From NCBI RefSeq assembly GCF_024397895.1, contig NZ_CP073346.1, positions 3,844,001 to 3,908,000 on the forward strand: a stretch of 64,000 nucleotides of DNA. The letters are read 5' to 3'. Source of the DNA: Pseudomonas benzenivorans (GTDB lineage Bacteria; Pseudomonadota; Gammaproteobacteria; Pseudomonadales; Pseudomonadaceae). The notes under the pieces were generated by a model. That model did not search any database. It saw only the letters and a program-made list of their open reading frames with translations, and was not told the DNA's origin. Below are positions 9,242-18,164 of the stretch, piece by piece (the stretch's first letter is position 1; every line of letters begins with the position of its first letter). Both the position numbers and the translations under genes were made by a program.

Positions 9242-10504
9242 TTACAGGATCGGCAGCGTGTAGCCGACGACCACTCGGTATTCGTCCGAGTCGCGGGCGA
9301 AGTCGGAGCGGAAGTTCGCATTGCGCAGGCGTACGTAGAGGTTCTTGGCCGGGCCGCTCTGCACCACGTACTTGAACTCGAGGTTGTGCTCGTGCTCGCT
9401 GCCACGCTCGTCGCTGCCGATAATTCGCGCGTCACTGCCCTTGATATAGCGAGCAACGAAGTTCAGCCCGGGCAGGCCGAGGGCGGCGAAGTTGTAGTCG
9501 TAGCGGGCTGACCAGGATTTTTCGTCGGGGTTGGCGTAGTCGTTGGCGGAGTCGTTGACCAGGTAGGGGTCGCTGCCGTCGATGTAGGCGTAGCCGGTGT
9601 CGCCGCTCATGGCCTGGTAGGCCAGGCTGAGCTTGTGCCCGCTGTGGGCGTAGCTGAACACGCCGTTCAGCGCGCGGTTGTCGATCCTGCCGGCTTTGGC
9701 CAGGCCGGAATCGTCGCTGAGCATCAGGCGCAGGTCGGCGCCCAGGGTGCCGCCGCCCAGGGGGTAGCTGGCCAACAGGTTGAAGAAGTTCTGCCGGTAG
9801 ATGTCGTCCAGCTCGGCATGGAAGTAGCGACCCTTGAGGAGCGGGTTGAACTGGTAGTCGAGGCCGGCCAGATTCAGGTGGTCGGCCGTCACGCCACCGG
9901 GGAAGCGCTTGTTCCTGTTGTTGAGCACCAGCTCCTCGGAGTTGCTCGAGGCGCGGTCGATCACCTTGTCCAGGCGTCCGCCGGTGAAGGTCAGGCCCTC
10001 CAGTTCGGCGGAAGTCAGCAGGCCGCCCTCGAATACCTGGGGCAGCAGGCGGCTGTCGCTGGCCTTGACCACCGGTAGGTCGGGCACGTGGGAGCCGTAG
10101 CGCAACTCGGTGGCGGAAACCTTGACCTTGGCGGTCAGGCCCAGGCGGCTGAACTCGTCCGGGGCTCCGCCGCCTTCCTGCGTCGGCAGCAGGCCGGTGC
10201 CGGTGCGGCCGCCGCCCGAGTCGAACTTGAGCCCGAGCAGGCCCATGGCGTCGAGGCCGAAGCCGGCGCTGCCCTCGGTGTAGCCGGACTTGATGCCGAG
10301 GATGAAGCCCTGGCCCCATTCCTCGCGCTTGTTCTGCCCGTCACCCTCGCGGAAGTCGCGGTTCAGGTAGATATTGGTGGTGGACAGGCTGGCGCTGCTG
10401 TCATCGATAAAGGCGGCGTGTGCAGCAGGGGCGAGCAGCGCCGTGCTGATGGCCAGGCTGAGCAGGTGAGCAGGCGACAATGCCTGGCGTGATGCGATGG
10501 GCAT
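9242..10504 (-). CDS. opdH: OprD-family outer-membrane porin, OpdH-like
   Basis: A 420-residue OprD/Occ-family porin. A signal peptide ends near PAAHAAF, and the mature protein is rich in alternating beta-strand segments with an aromatic and hydrophobic end (EYRVVVGYTLPIL), as expected for an outer-membrane barrel. Position as first gene of the tct operon and divergence from tctDE match OpdH, the cis-aconitate/tricarboxylate porin of P. aeruginosa. The ATG at 10504 is chosen because the frame opens further upstream without a plausible signal sequence. The leader holds a 9-bp hairpin and a perfect AANAANAA motif. Confidence 0.9.
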   Translation of the reverse strand: MPIASRQALSPAHLLSLAISTALLAPAAHAAFIDDSSASLSTTNIYLNRDFREGDGQNKREEWGQGFILGIKSGYTEGSAGFGLDAMGLLGLKFDSGGGRTGTGLLPTQEGGGAPDEFSRLGLTAKVKVSATELRYGSHVPDLPVVKASDSRLLPQVFEGGLLTSAELEGLTFTGGRLDKVIDRASSNSEELVLNNRNKRFPGGVTADHLNLAGLDYQFNPLLKGRYFHAELDDIYRQNFFNLLASYPLGGGTLGADLRLMLSDDSGLAKAGRIDNRALNGVFSYAHSGHKLSLAYQAMSGDTGYAYIDGSDPYLVNDSANDYANPDEKSWSARYDYNFAALGLPGLNFVARYIKGSDARIIGSDERGSEHEHNLEFKYVVQSGPAKNLYVRLRNANFRSDFARDSDEYRVVVGYTLPIL

Positions 10505-10520
10505 CCGGTGGTCTCCACTA

Positions 10521-10528
10521 TTATTTTT
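10521..10528 (-). promoter_or_regulatory. candidate Hfq/Crc (AANAANAA) motif in opdH leader
   Basis: The sense strand carries AAAAATAA 17-24 nt before the opdH ATG, directly ahead of the likely ribosome site GTGGAG. It is a perfect AANAANAA match placed where Hfq/Crc binding would block translation. Confidence 0.55.
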
Positions 10529-10533
10529 GTATC

Positions 10534-10555
10534 GCCTGCACACCACTGTGCAGGC
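10534..10555 (-). promoter_or_regulatory. 9-bp inverted repeat in opdH leader
   Basis: GCCTGCACA (10534-10542) and TGTGCAGGC (10547-10555) are perfect reverse complements with a 4-base loop, about 30 nt upstream of the opdH start. It could be an mRNA hairpin that presents the adjacent A-rich motif, or a DNA operator. A second inverted repeat, CAGGTGG/CCACCTG, lies at 10564-10583. Confidence 0.5.
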
Positions 10556-10602
10556 CGTTTGGGCAGGTGGATCGAGCCACCTGGGATGGATGCTAGGGCT
10601 GC

Positions 10603-10621
10603 AAGCTTTCGCCAAGCTTTC
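10603..10621. promoter_or_regulatory. 11-bp-spaced direct repeat, candidate TctD box
   Basis: AAGCTTTC occurs at 10603-10610 and again at 10614-10621, exactly 11 bp apart, in the divergent opdH/tctD region. Tandem half-sites with about 11-bp spacing are the usual DNA target of OmpR-type response regulators such as TctD. The assignment is inferred from position. Confidence 0.5.
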
Positions 10622-10746
10622 AGGTTCGAAAGTTCCCGTCAGTTTTGCGGCTAAACGACTTTGGGGCCTTCACAGGCGTGTGGGGGGCGGTACACTCCCG
10701 CCCTCTGATGGCGCAGGCGTGGGCCGAACTGGGGCGGGAGGTGGCG

Positions 10747-11418
10747 ATGCGAATTCTGCTGGTCGAAGACCATCCACAACTGGCCGCCAGCGTTGCCCAG
10801 GCGCTGAAAGGGGCCGGCTGGACGGTGGATCTGCTGTGCGACGGGGTGGCCGCCGATCTGGCCCTGGCCAGTGAGGACTATGCCCTGGCGATTCTCGACA
10901 TCGGCCTGCCACGCCTGGATGGTTTCGAGGTGCTGGCGCGCTTGCGCGATCGTGGCCAGACCCTGCCGGTACTGATGCTGACCGCCCGTGGCGAGGTTCG
11001 CGACCGGGTTCGCGGGCTCAACCTTGGGGCCGACGACTACCTGGCCAAGCCGTTCGAACTGACCGAGCTGGAGGCGCGGGTCAAGGCCCTGCTGCGCCGC
11101 AGCAGGCTCGGTGGCGAACAGCAGCAGCGCTGCGGCGAGTTGCTCTACGACCTCGGCACCCGGCGCTTCAGCCTGCGCGGCGAGCCGCTGAGCCTGACCT
11201 CCCGCGAACAGGCGGTGCTGGAGGCGATGATCGCCCGGCCAGGGCGGGTGATGAGCAAGGAGCAGCTGGCCGCCCAGGTGTTCGGCCTGGACGAGGAGGC
11301 CAGCAGCGACGCCATCGAGATCTATGTGCACCGACTGCGCAAGAAGCTCGAGGGCAGCGGCGTGCGCATCGTCACCTTCCGCGGTCTGGGCTATTTGCTG
11401 GAGGCAGTCGGTGACTGA
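10747..11418 (+). CDS. tctD: OmpR-family response regulator TctD
   Basis: A 223-residue response regulator with an N-terminal receiver domain (about 1-115) and a C-terminal winged helix (about 125-222). The phospho-acceptor is D51 in ILDIGLPRLDG, with acidic residues in LLVEDHP and the conserved K of YLAKPFEL. The ATG at 10747 is preceded by GGGAGGTGG. It overlaps the kinase gene by eight bases. By analogy with TctD it should control the divergent opdH-tct operon in response to extracellular tricarboxylates. Confidence 0.94.
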   Translation: MRILLVEDHPQLAASVAQALKGAGWTVDLLCDGVAADLALASEDYALAILDIGLPRLDGFEVLARLRDRGQTLPVLMLTARGEVRDRVRGLNLGADDYLAKPFELTELEARVKALLRRSRLGGEQQQRCGELLYDLGTRRFSLRGEPLSLTSREQAVLEAMIARPGRVMSKEQLAAQVFGLDEEASSDAIEIYVHRLRKKLEGSGVRIVTFRGLGYLLEAVGD

Positions 11419-12826
11419 GGGCGGGAGGCCGGCGGTGGAGAAGTCGGCCAGTCTGCGCGGGCGCCTGCTGCGTCGCCTGGCCCTGTTGCTGACCCTGATC
11501 CTGCTGCTCAGCAGCCTGAGCGCCTACTGGAGCGCCCGGCGCGCGGCCGACACCGCCTACGACCGCACCCTGCTGGCCTCGGCGCGGGCGATCGCCGACG
11601 GCCTGTATGCCGAGGCGGGGCGGCTCAAGGCCAATGTGCCCTACGTCGCCCTGGACACCTTCGCCTACGACAGCGCCGGGCGCATCTACTACCAGGTGCT
11701 GGATCTGAATGGCGCCCTGGTTTCCGGCTATGAAGATCTACCGGCGCCGCCGCCCGGCACCCGGCGCACCGACGACTACCCGGCCCTGGCCTACTTCTAC
11801 GATGCCGAGTTCCGTGACCAGGGCGTGCGGGTGGTCAGCCTGCTGCAGCCGGTCAGCGAGCCCCAGGTCAGCGGCATCGCCGAGATTCGCGTGGCCGAAA
11901 CCCTGGGGGCTCGCGAACGCCTGGCCCGGGAGCTGCTGTTCGGCACCCTGTGGCGCCTGGGTGCCTTGTCGCTCAGTGCCTTGCTGCTGGTGTGGCTGGC
12001 GGTGACCGCCGCGCTGCGGCCGCTGGAGAGTCTGCGGCGGGCGGTGGCCGGGCGCAGCAGCGATGACCTGCGGCCGCTGCCGGATGACGGCCTGCCGCGC
12101 GAGCTTCGCCCCCTGGTGAGTGCCCTGAATCAGTTCAACGAACGCCTGCTCGGGCTGTTCGAGCGCCAGTCGCAGTTCATCGCCGACGCCGCCCACGAGC
12201 TGCGTACGCCGCTGGCGGCCCTCAAGGCGCGGCTCGAGCTGGGCCTGCGCGCGCAGCAATCAGACGATTGGCGCAGCACCCTGGAACAGGCGGCGCAGCA
12301 CACCGAGCGCCTGACCCAGTTGGCCAACCAGCTGCTGTCGCTGGCGCGTATCGAGAGCGGCGCCCGGGCGATCGCCGAGGGCGGCGCCCAGCGCCTCGAT
12401 CTCAGTCAGTTGGCCCGTGAACTGGGGCTGGCCCTGGCGCCCCTGGCGCATGCGCGGGGCATCGCCCTGGCCCTGGAGGCCGAGCAGCCGGTGTGGCTGC
12501 ATGGCGAGCCGAGCCTGTTGAGCGAGCTGCTGTGCAATCTGCTGGACAACGCCCTGGCTCATACGCCGGCCGGTGGCAATGTCGTGCTGCGAGTACTGGC
12601 GCCGGCGTTGCTGGAGGTGCAGGACGACGGTCCGGGCATCCCTGAAGAGGAGCGCGACAAGGTGTTCCAGCGGTTCTACCGGCGCGGTGCCCAAGGCAGC
12701 GGCGCCGGCCTGGGGCTGGCCATAGTCGGCGAGATCTGCCGCGCCCACCGCGCCTCGATCAGCCTGCATGCGGCAAAGCCGCAAGGGCTGTTGGTGCGGG
12801 TGGCGTTCCCTGCCCAGGAGCCTTGA
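11411..12826 (+). CDS. tctE: sensor histidine kinase TctE
   Basis: A 471-residue membrane sensor kinase. An N-terminal hydrophobic segment, a periplasmic domain of about 130 residues and a second hydrophobic segment are followed by the dimerisation domain with H262 in DAAHELRTPL. The ATPase N, G1 and G2 boxes follow (NLLDNALAH, DDGPGI, GAGLGLAI). The GTG at 11411 has GGAGG six bases upstream and overlaps tctD; a second GTG at 11435 also has GGGAGG upstream, so the exact start is uncertain. It should sense tricarboxylates and phosphorylate TctD. Confidence 0.92.
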   Translation: MTEGGRPAVEKSASLRGRLLRRLALLLTLILLLSSLSAYWSARRAADTAYDRTLLASARAIADGLYAEAGRLKANVPYVALDTFAYDSAGRIYYQVLDLNGALVSGYEDLPAPPPGTRRTDDYPALAYFYDAEFRDQGVRVVSLLQPVSEPQVSGIAEIRVAETLGARERLARELLFGTLWRLGALSLSALLLVWLAVTAALRPLESLRRAVAGRSSDDLRPLPDDGLPRELRPLVSALNQFNERLLGLFERQSQFIADAAHELRTPLAALKARLELGLRAQQSDDWRSTLEQAAQHTERLTQLANQLLSLARIESGARAIAEGGAQRLDLSQLARELGLALAPLAHARGIALALEAEQPVWLHGEPSLLSELLCNLLDNALAHTPAGGNVVLRVLAPALLEVQDDGPGIPEEERDKVFQRFYRRGAQGSGAGLGLAIVGEICRAHRASISLHAAKPQGLLVRVAFPAQEP

Positions 12827-12891
12827 ACGGGCCCTCCGGCGCGGCCGGGGCGTTCGGTTGGTCCTGGCCGCGGCGCGGTGCTGCCGCAGAA

Positions 12892-13731
12892 TCAGCCCTG
12901 CAGCATGCTCATGGCCGCGTCCATTGCCGCCGAGAGGTCTTCGTCTTCCTGCATGTCGACAGTCGGGTCGAGGCCGAGCTTGGCGAACGCCGGGATCTTG
13001 CTCCAGTCCAGCTGGGTGAAGGGATGCTCGCTGCCCAGGTAGCTCTGCAGGGTGGCGACCTGGACGATGTCGACGTAGTCGGCCTTGGCGCTGTCGCGGC
13101 TGAAGTTCAGGTGCTGGCTGGGGACCATGGCGATCTGCTCGGGGAATTCCCAGGTGCGCAGGATCTTGTCGCCGATGATCGGGTGAATCTTCTCGATCAC
13201 ATGGTTGAGGCTGATCGAGTCGGCCAGCAGTTCGCTGTGGTCCTCGGCGTAGGTGAGGATCGGCAGCACGCCGATCTGGTGCACCAGGCCGGCGAGGGTC
13301 GCCTGGTCCGGCATCAGGCGGGTGTAGTGGCGGCACAGGACGTGGCAGATGCCGGCGATCTCGGTGCTCTTGTTCCACACCTCGCGCATCTTGCGGTCGA
13401 CCACATCGCTGGTGGCCTGGAACATCTGCTCCATCGCCAGGCCGGTGGCCAGGTTGCTGGTGTAGTTGATGCCCAGGCGGCCCACCGCCATCTGCAGGTC
13501 GGTGATTTCCTTGTTGGTGCGCAGCAGCGGGCTGTTGACCACCTTGATGATGCGCGCGGTCAGGGCCGCATCGTTGCCGATCACCTTGCTCAGCTGGGGA
13601 ATGCCGATGTTCGGGTCTTCCGCGGCCTCGCGCACGCGCAGCGCGACTTCCGGCAGGGTGGGCAGGACCAGGGCGTCGTTGTCGATGGCCTGGAGCAGTT
13701 CTTCTTGGACTTTTTCGGCAAGCTTGCTCAT
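12892..13731 (-). CDS. HDOD domain protein
   Basis: A 279-residue single-domain HDOD protein. The core occupies about residues 20-220, with LPTLPEVALRVREAAEDPNI and the helical HD-like region LAGLVHQIGVLPI. HDOD domains resemble HD phosphohydrolases but usually lack the metal-binding pair, and act as regulatory modules in chemotaxis, c-di-GMP and stress signalling. No output domain is attached. The ATG at 13731 gives the family-typical N-terminus; a longer frame from 13794 would overlap ygfZ. It is convergent with tctE. Confidence 0.88.
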   Translation of the reverse strand: MSKLAEKVQEELLQAIDNDALVLPTLPEVALRVREAAEDPNIGIPQLSKVIGNDAALTARIIKVVNSPLLRTNKEITDLQMAVGRLGINYTSNLATGLAMEQMFQATSDVVDRKMREVWNKSTEIAGICHVLCRHYTRLMPDQATLAGLVHQIGVLPILTYAEDHSELLADSISLNHVIEKIHPIIGDKILRTWEFPEQIAMVPSQHLNFSRDSAKADYVDIVQVATLQSYLGSEHPFTQLDWSKIPAFAKLGLDPTVDMQEDEDLSAAMDAAMSMLQG

Positions 13732-13768
13732 GCGCAGTTCTCTTCGGAGTCGGGCAGCGAGGAAGGGT

Positions 13769-14710
13769 TTAGCGCTGGATTTCGCGATCGGCATCCAGGC
13801 CGTAAGGTAGATCGAGCAGCGTCAGCGGCCGGCCCTCGGGGGCGCCGAGGCGGATGCGTCCGTCGTTCACGGCGTCCTCCTGCAGCACGGCGAGCAGCTC
13901 GACGCCGCTGTCGCTGCGGGCCGCCAGCACCACTTCGCCCACGCCGGAATTGTGCACCGGCGAGAATAGCTCGACCGATGGCTCTGGCAGACCGTCGTCC
14001 GCCAGGGCCAGGCGATACAGGCGACGCTTGAGTTTGCCCAGGTACTGCATGCGCGCGACGATTTCCTGGCCGGTATAACAGCCTTTCTTGAAACTGACCG
14101 CGCCCAGGGCCTGCAGATTGAGCATCTGTGGGATGAACAGCTCGCGGGTGGCGCCCAGTACCTGGGCAACGCCGGCGCGCACTTGCGCCAGCATCCAGGC
14201 GTTCAGCGGCGCCTCGCTGAGCTGCGCGGCCAGGCGCGCGCGCAGGGTCTCGGCTTCGCTGGCCGGTGCCCAGAGCTCGCTGCGACCGTCGCTCAGGCGC
14301 AGGGCCAGCAGGTCGTTGGCGCGGGCCACGCTGTCGGCTTCCTGGGCCAGGTCCAGGCCCAGGCTGACCAGTACGCCGTCGCCGCCGCTGAGGCCGAAAC
14401 GCACCCAGGCATCGCGCTCATCGCCGAGCTTGGACTTGGAAAACGCCGCATATTTCTGCAGGTCGGCCAGCTGCGGCTCGATCAGTTCGTTGGCCATGGC
14501 CAGCAGGAAGCCGTCCGCCACGCTGACGATGCGGAAGCTCGACAGCATGCGGCCCTTGGGTGTGCAGCGGGCGCCCAGGCTGCAACGGCTCTCGCTCAGG
14601 TAGTTGAGGTTGCAGGTCAGCTGGCCCTGGAGGAACTTGCTGGCGTCGGCACCGCGAACGGCAAGGATGCCTTCGTGGCTGAGGGTGCAGAAAAATGCGG
14701 TTTCGGCCAT
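13769..14710 (-). CDS. ygfZ: YgfZ-type folate-binding protein (GcvT-like)
   Basis: A 313-residue member of the YgfZ/GcvT family, which in E. coli binds folate and helps assemble or repair certain Fe-S enzymes such as MiaB. The diagnostic motif KGCYTGQE is present and followed by ARMQYLGKLKRRL. The N-terminus has the FLQGQLTCN element. Position beside sdhE, also a flavin/Fe-S enzyme maturation gene, is conserved in gammaproteobacteria. It is divergent from sdhE with about 190 bases between starts. The ATG at 14710 fits the family start. Confidence 0.93.
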   Translation of the reverse strand: MAETAFFCTLSHEGILAVRGADASKFLQGQLTCNLNYLSESRCSLGARCTPKGRMLSSFRIVSVADGFLLAMANELIEPQLADLQKYAAFSKSKLGDERDAWVRFGLSGGDGVLVSLGLDLAQEADSVARANDLLALRLSDGRSELWAPASEAETLRARLAAQLSEAPLNAWMLAQVRAGVAQVLGATRELFIPQMLNLQALGAVSFKKGCYTGQEIVARMQYLGKLKRRLYRLALADDGLPEPSVELFSPVHNSGVGEVVLAARSDSGVELLAVLQEDAVNDGRIRLGAPEGRPLTLLDLPYGLDADREIQR

Positions 14711-14899
14711 GGGGAACTGGGGATCGCTGGGTAAGAGTCAGGGGCGACATCATAGAGCGCCACCGGGGGCTTGTCAGCGGTTGCGCGCAGCGCCTGCCCA
14801 TCGACGGGCGGACGGTCGTCCGTCGAGGTCAACAGCCCGCGCTTTCATCGTTATACTGCCGGGCTGACTCAACGCCGGGCAATCTCAAGGAATCTGCTA

Positions 14900-15154
14900 A
14901 TGGTCGACTCGACTGAACTCAATCGCCTGTTCTGGCATAGCCGTCGCGGCATGCTGGAGCTGGACGTGCTGCTGGTACCGTTCGTCAAGGAGGTCTATGC
15001 GACCCTCGACGCCGAGGATCGGGCGCGTTACCGCAAGCTGCTCGAGTGCGAGGATCAGGACATGTTCGGCTGGTTCATGCAGCGCGGCGAGCCGGAAGAT
15101 GCCGATCTCAAGCGCATGGTTCGCATGATTCTGGACCGTGTCCAGCCCAAGTGA
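14900..15154 (+). CDS. sdhE: FAD assembly factor SdhE (CptB)
   Basis: An 84-residue protein of the SdhE/YgfY/SDH5 family, which promotes covalent attachment of FAD to succinate dehydrogenase and fumarate reductase. The RGM(L)E motif region reads [14 protein letters not shown], and the later DMFGWFM element is also conserved. The ATG at 14900 gives the family's normal length; the frame is open upstream but without homology. The end overlaps the next gene by 17 bases, so the two are translationally coupled. Confidence 0.95.
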   Translation: MVDSTELNRLFWHSRRGMLELDVLLVPFVKEVYATLDAEDRARYRKLLECEDQDMFGWFMQRGEPEDADLKRMVRMILDRVQPK

Positions 15155-15590
15155 AGGCTTCGAGTGTCGCTGGCGGCCGTCGCGGCAACTGTTGCTGTGC
15201 TACGGGCTGATCCAGGCGCTGGCGCTGCTTGCCCTGCTGCTGGTCGAGTTGCCGCCCTGGGGCTACGGGCTGGTCGTTGGGCTGTGCCTGGCCCACGCGC
15301 TCTGGGTGCTGCCGCGGCATATCCTGCTGAGTGCGCCCGAGGCGTTCCGCGCCCTGCGCTGTGACGCCGAGGGCTGGCAACTGTGGAGTGAGGCGAAGGG
15401 CTGGCAGGCGATCCAGCTGCGTCCCGACAGCCTGGCTTTGCCGCTGATCGTGGTGCTGCGTTTTCGCCTGGCGGGCGAGTGGCGGGTGCGTGGTTTGTGC
15501 ATTCCGCGCGACGCGCTGGCGCACCACCTGCACCGGCGTCTGCGCGTGCGGCTGAAATTCAGTCGGCGTAGGTGGGCGGCGCCAGAATAG
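15138..15590 (+). CDS. ygfX: YgfX family inner-membrane protein (CptA-like)
   Basis: A 150-residue protein starting with GTG inside the end of sdhE. Two adjacent hydrophobic segments (about residues 18-36 and 41-58) precede a basic cytoplasmic-type domain ending in [14 protein letters not shown]. This matches YgfX/CptA, described in E. coli as a membrane protein paired with SdhE/CptB; a toxin role there is debated. The gene overlaps the convergent nadB 3' end by 32 bases. Confidence 0.85.
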   Translation: MSSPSEGFECRWRPSRQLLLCYGLIQALALLALLLVELPPWGYGLVVGLCLAHALWVLPRHILLSAPEAFRALRCDAEGWQLWSEAKGWQAIQLRPDSLALPLIVVLRFRLAGEWRVRGLCIPRDALAHHLHRRLRVRLKFSRRRWAAPE

Positions 15591-17175
15591 TGTCCTCGGC
15601 CACCGGCAGCTGCTCGGGGTAATCCAGGGTGTAGTGCAGCCCTCGCGACTCCTTGCGCGCCATCGCCGAGCGGATCATCAACTCAGCCACCTGGGCCAGG
15701 TTGCGCAGCTCGATCAGGTCGCGGCTCACCTTGTAGTTGCTGTAGAACTCGTCGATCTCGTCGAGCAGCAGGCGCACCCGGTGCTGGGCGCGTTGCAGGC
15801 GCTTGTTGGTGCGCACGATGCCGACGTAGTCCCACATGAAGCGCCGCAGCTCGTCCCAGTTGTGCGCGATGATCACGTCCTCGTCGGAGTCGGTCACCTG
15901 GCTGGCGTCCCAGCACGGCAGGTCCGCCGGCATGGGCACCTGGTCCAGCGCTTGGGTGATATGGCTGGTGGCGGCGCGGGCGTAGACGAAACACTCCAGC
16001 AGCGAGTTGCTGGCCATGCGGTTGGCGCCGTGCAGGCCGGTGAAACTGGTCTCGCCGATGGCGTACAGGCCTGGGACGTCGGTCTGGCCGTTGCGGTCGA
16101 CCACCACGCCGCCGCAGGTGTAGTGCGCCGCCGGTACCACGGGGATCGGTTCGCGGGTGATGTCGATGCCGAAACCCAGGCAGCGCTCGTAGACAGTCGG
16201 GAAGTGCGACTTGATGAAGTCCGCCGGCTTGTGACTGATGTCCAGGTACACGCAGTCCGCGCCCAGGCGCTTCATTTCATGGTCGATGGCGCGGGCGACG
16301 ATGTCGCGTGGAGCCAGTTCGCCGCGCTGATCGAAGCGCTGCATGAAGCGTTGGCCGTCGGGCAGTTTGAGCAGGGCGCCTTCGCCGCGCAGGGCTTCGG
16401 TCACCAGGAAACTCTTGGCCTGGGGGTGGTACAGGCAGGTGGGGTGGAACTGGTTGAACTCCAGGTTGCCGACTCGGCAGCCGGCGCGCCAGGCCATGGC
16501 GATGCCGTCGCCGCAGGCGCCGTCCGGGTTGCTGGTGTAGAGGTAGACCTTGGCCGCGCCGCCGGTGGCAAGCACGACGAAGCGCGCACTGAAGGTATCG
16601 ACGTGGCCGCTGTTGCGGTTGAGCACGTAGGCGCCGAGGCAGCGCTGGCCGTCAAGCTCCAGCTTGCGCTCGGTGATCAGGTCGACCGCCACGCACTGCT
16701 CCAGCAGCTCGATGTTTGGCCGCTGTCGGGCCTGATCCAGCAGGGTGTTGAAGATCGCCGCGCCTGTGGCGTCGGCGGCGTGGATGATGCGCCTGTGGCT
16801 GTGGCCGCCTTCACGGGTCAGGTGGAATTCGAACCCCCGCTCTTCGCCAGCGCTCTGCTCATCGCGGGTGAAGGGCACGCCCTGGTCGATCAGCCACTGG
16901 ATCGCGTCGCGGCTGTGCTCCACGGTGAAGCGCACGGCGTCTTCGCGGCACAGGCCGGCGCCGGCATTGAGGGTGTCTTCGACGTGGGATTCGACCGTGT
17001 CACTGTCGTCCAGTACCGCCGCCACACCGCCCTGGGCCCAGTAGGTGGAACCGTTGGCCAGGCTGCCCTTGCTCAGCACGGCGATGCGCAGGTGCTGGGG
17101 AAGGGTCAGGGCAAGGGTCAGGCCGGCTGCGCCGCTGCCGATGACTAGAACGTCGTGCTGGTACTGTTGGCTCAT
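15559..17175 (-). CDS. nadB: L-aspartate oxidase
   Basis: A 538-residue flavoprotein that oxidises L-aspartate to iminoaspartate, the first step of de novo NAD synthesis. The FAD-binding motif is [16 protein letters not shown] at the N-terminus. The catalytic region includes HPTCLYHP and the capping-domain segment RGEGALL, followed by [18 protein letters not shown]. Length equals the P. aeruginosa enzyme. The ATG at 17175 begins MSQQYQHD; an upstream extension lacks family similarity. Its promoter must lie in the shared region with algU. Confidence 0.97.
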   Translation of the reverse strand: MSQQYQHDVLVIGSGAAGLTLALTLPQHLRIAVLSKGSLANGSTYWAQGGVAAVLDDSDTVESHVEDTLNAGAGLCREDAVRFTVEHSRDAIQWLIDQGVPFTRDEQSAGEERGFEFHLTREGGHSHRRIIHAADATGAAIFNTLLDQARQRPNIELLEQCVAVDLITERKLELDGQRCLGAYVLNRNSGHVDTFSARFVVLATGGAAKVYLYTSNPDGACGDGIAMAWRAGCRVGNLEFNQFHPTCLYHPQAKSFLVTEALRGEGALLKLPDGQRFMQRFDQRGELAPRDIVARAIDHEMKRLGADCVYLDISHKPADFIKSHFPTVYERCLGFGIDITREPIPVVPAAHYTCGGVVVDRNGQTDVPGLYAIGETSFTGLHGANRMASNSLLECFVYARAATSHITQALDQVPMPADLPCWDASQVTDSDEDVIIAHNWDELRRFMWDYVGIVRTNKRLQRAQHRVRLLLDEIDEFYSNYKVSRDLIELRNLAQVAELMIRSAMARKESRGLHYTLDYPEQLPVAEDTILAPPTYAD

Positions 17176-17551
17176 GGGCAAATTCCGCGAAAAAGCGCCC
17201 CTAGTATATAGAGGGGGTGGTCGGCACAATAGCGCGCTTATGACGGGCTATGGTGCTCGGGAACTTTCTTAGTGTCTCGGGTTCCATAAACGGTCGCCCC
17301 AGGTGGGTCGTGTCCATGACGGCGTGGTGGAGCACATCTCAGCGATGGGTTCGCCGACGGAGCGAGCGGGTGGCCTAAGATTATTTGCGCGGCAGGGAGC
17401 AGCTCTCTGCCGCGTTATTCCGTGCGACGCGTAAAGCGGTTTGCCGGAAGCTTGTTTGAGGGGGAGAACTTTTGCGCGACGCCCGAGTCTATGTTGGCAA
17501 GCCGAATCACCGGCAGGCGCTGCACTCCTTCGAGCTCTACGAGGAGTGTTC
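17176..17551. other. nadB-algU divergent intergenic region
   Basis: This 376-base region has no convincing gene. It holds the nadB promoter side and the autoregulated algU promoter at 17466-17492. A second GAACTT element at 17261-17266 could be the -35 of a more distal AlgU promoter, but I cannot find a good -10 at the right distance. Confidence 0.7.
17466..17492 (+). promoter_or_regulatory. AlgU (sigma-22/sigma-E) promoter of algU
   Basis: GAACTT (17466-17471) and TCTAT (17488-17492) are separated by 16 bases, matching the AlgU consensus GAACTT-N16/17-TCTRA well. The surrounding sequence resembles the known autoregulatory algU promoter of P. aeruginosa. It lies about 60 bases before the algU start codon. 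Confidence 0.8.
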
Positions 17552-18133
17552 ATGCTAGCCCAGGAAGAGGATCAGCAGCTGGTCGAGCGCGTTCAGCGCG
17601 GCGACAAGCGGGCATTTGATCTGTTGGTGCTGAAGTATCAGCACAAGATTCTCGGGTTGATCGTGCGTTTCGTGCACGACAGCCATGAGGCCCAGGATGT
17701 GGCGCAGGAAGCTTTCGTCAAGGCCTACCGGGCATTAGGGAATTTCCGTGGCGAGAGTGCTTTTTATACCTGGCTGTATCGGATCGCCATCAATACGGCG
17801 AAAAACCATCTGGTGTCGCGGGGACGGCGACCACCGGACAGTGATGTAAGTGCTGAGGATGCGGAGTTCTACGAAGGCGACCATGCCCTGAAGGATATCG
17901 AGTCGCCAGAGCGCGCCCTGCTGAGGGATGAGATCGAAGCCACGGTGCATCGCAGCATCCAGCAGTTGCCAGAAGATTTGCGTACGGCCCTAACCTTGCG
18001 TGAATTCGATGGTCTCAGTTACGAGGACATTGCCAGCGTCATGCAGTGTCCGGTGGGCACCGTGCGTTCGCGAATCTTTCGAGCGCGCGAGGCCATAGAC
18101 AAGTCCCTGCAACCCTTGTTGCAGGACACCTAA
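17552..18133 (+). CDS. algU: ECF sigma factor AlgU (sigma-22, RpoE)
   Basis: A 193-residue extracytoplasmic-function sigma factor, the same length as P. aeruginosa AlgU. Region 2 is visible around DLLVLKYQHKI and VAQEAFVKAYRAL, and region 4 carries the HTH LSYEDIASVMQCPVGTVRSR. AlgU directs envelope-stress, alginate and osmotic-stress transcription and is held inactive by MucA and MucB. The ATG at 17552 follows GAGGAG. It leads the algU-mucABCD operon behind its own AlgU-type promoter. Confidence 0.98.
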   Translation: MLAQEEDQQLVERVQRGDKRAFDLLVLKYQHKILGLIVRFVHDSHEAQDVAQEAFVKAYRALGNFRGESAFYTWLYRIAINTAKNHLVSRGRRPPDSDVSAEDAEFYEGDHALKDIESPERALLRDEIEATVHRSIQQLPEDLRTALTLREFDGLSYEDIASVMQCPVGTVRSRIFRAREAIDKSLQPLLQDT

Positions 18134-18164
18134 GACAGCGGCGACAGCCAAGAGAGGAACCGCC

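Noticed and set aside
17261..17266. Second AlgU promoter upstream of algU
   Set aside because: GAACTT is present, but no TCTGA-like -10 appears 16 or 17 bases downstream.
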